Assembly (NCBI RefSeq): GCF_014842875.1
Contig: NZ_JACYXZ010000004.1
Span: 62,001-126,000 of the forward strand
Source: Nocardioides donggukensis
GTDB lineage: Bacteria; Actinomycetota; Actinomycetes; Propionibacteriales; Nocardioidaceae
Reading direction: 5' to 3'
DNA length: 64,000 nucleotides
In this document: piece by piece, positions 63,387-64,000 of the stretch
How the letters are laid out: each line of letters opens with the position of its first letter
How positions within the stretch are numbered: position 1 is the first letter of the stretch
The notes under the pieces: model-generated
What the model was told of the DNA's origin: nothing
Seen by the model: only the letters and a program-made list of their open reading frames with translations
Databases searched by the model: none
Program-made: the position numbers and the translations under genes

Positions 63387-63394
63387 CCCCGGCC

Positions 63395-64000
63395 GCGAGC
63401 GCCCCGTCGGTCGAGCCGCGAGCGCCCTCGTCGGTCGAGCCGCGAGCGCAGCGGGCACCCCCGTCGGTCGAGCCGCGAGCGCAGCGAGCGCGTCGAGACC
63501 ACCCCGCACCCGTGGTTTCGAGACGCTCGCTGGCGCTCGCTCCTCAACCACCGGAATCCCCGGAACCACAGCGTGCAGCGAGCACGCCCGTCGGTCGAGC
63601 CGCGAGCGCTGCGAGCGAGTCGAGACCACCCCGCGCACCCGTGGTTTCGAGACGCTCGCTGGCGCTCGCTCCTCAACCACCGAAACCCCGGAACCACAGC
63701 GCGCAGCGAGCACCCCCGTCGGTCGAGCCGCGAGCGCAGCGAGCGCGTCGAGACCACCCCCGCGCACGCGTGGTTTCGAGACGATCGCTGGCGCTCGCTC
63801 CGGTTCCTGAGGAGGCGCGCCAGCGCCGTCTCGAAGGGCAACCACCGACGACGCGACGCTCGCTCCGGTTCCTGAGGAGGCGCGCCAGCGCCGTCTCGAA
63901 GGGCAACCACCGATGGCGCGACCCTCGCTCCGGTTCCTGAGGAGGCGCGCCAGCGCCGTCTCGAAGGGCAACCACCGCGGGCGGGTCTATGTCCGGCGGT
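63395..64000. repeat. Long tandem repeats at the right edge, continuing outside
   Basis: No gene is seen in these about 600 bases. The first part repeats GTCGGTCGAGCCGCGAGCGC (near 63408, 63429, 63460, 63591, 63718) and GGTTTCGAGACGCTCGCTGG (near 63513 and 63643, degenerate near 63773), with a period of about 129 bp. The second part has three copies of CGGTTCCTGAGGAGGCGCGC at 63801, 63866 and 63931, exactly 65 bp apart, each followed by GCCGTCTCGAAGGGCAACCA. CGAGACGCTCGCTGGCGCTC-type segments are partial palindromes. Confidence 0.85.

Noticed and set aside
63395-63990. Coding sequence in the right-edge repeats (open frames in both directions)
   Set aside because: The frames consist of repeated REPRAQRAR-type and ASSGTGAS-type peptides generated by tandem repeats; no start signals or homology.

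Overview
The window is very GC-rich actinobacterial chromosome. Gene order and content point to a Nocardioides-like member of the Nocardioidaceae: the rplJL / rplKA / nusG / secE / tRNA-Trp block, then aspC, add, murB, a MaoC pair and rpmG in the Streptomyces-like order, a 14-gene nuo operon flanked by menaquinone genes, mycothiol-type DinB domains, and frequent leaderless or GTG starts. The genus is an inference from layout, because no rRNA gene is present.

1-10,100: ribosomal and transcription block. On the minus strand lie rplL (cut by the window edge), rplJ with an attenuated leader, rplA, rplK, nusG, secE and tRNA-Trp. An orphan DnaB-like ATPase sits on the plus strand between rplJ and rplA. 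Then come aspartate aminotransferase and adenosine deaminase (plus), followed by murB, a HadB/HadA-like dehydratase pair, rpmG, tRNA-Met and tRNA-Thr (minus). 10,100-21,050: assorted metabolism. This holds a thioesterase, an amidase, Tag glycosylase, an ArsR-led four-gene operon whose last gene is frameshifted, a flavodoxin-like reductase, a pirin, the divergent ald/lrp pair, a membrane protein and a DUF3152 protease-like secreted protein. 21,085-27,074: tyrosine/homogentisate catabolism (hmgA, an uncharacterised gene, fahA), a lipoprotein and a fatty-acyl-CoA ligase with a C-terminal frameshift.

27,167-36,061: an approximately 8.9-kb genomic island inserted in the 3' half of tRNA-Tyr. A 55-bp direct repeat of the tRNA flanks it, and a wrecked tyrosine integrase lies next to the intact tRNA. 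The cargo is a complete, TetR-controlled beta-oxidation-type module: enoyl-CoA hydratase, CoA ligase, OB-fold protein, SCP2-thiolase-like protein, acyl-CoA dehydrogenase, TetR and two SDRs. Two near-identical 16-bp palindromes, each inside a promoter, look like the TetR operators. The thiolase-like protein lacks the nucleophilic cysteine and its OB-fold partner has lost the zinc-ribbon cysteines.

36,200-43,080: YajQ, an M14 carboxypeptidase, 2-oxoacid:ferredoxin oxidoreductase (KorAB), a secreted protein and RarD. 43,168-62,173 is a respiratory block on the minus strand: menG, a MenJ/geranylgeranyl-reductase-like flavoprotein, nuoA-N and a polyprenyl diphosphate synthase. It joins quinone tail synthesis, tail saturation and methylation to complex I. 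The NuoG protein has lost all four ligands of the N7 Fe-S cluster. The window ends with an L,D-transpeptidase and about 600 bp of long tandem repeats.

Three convergent intergenic regions are filled by the same tandem repeat with an exact 32-bp period, and a fourth carries an 81-bp perfectly centred composite palindrome. The only gene-free stretch longer than 300 bases is 63,387-64,000, which consists of repeats.
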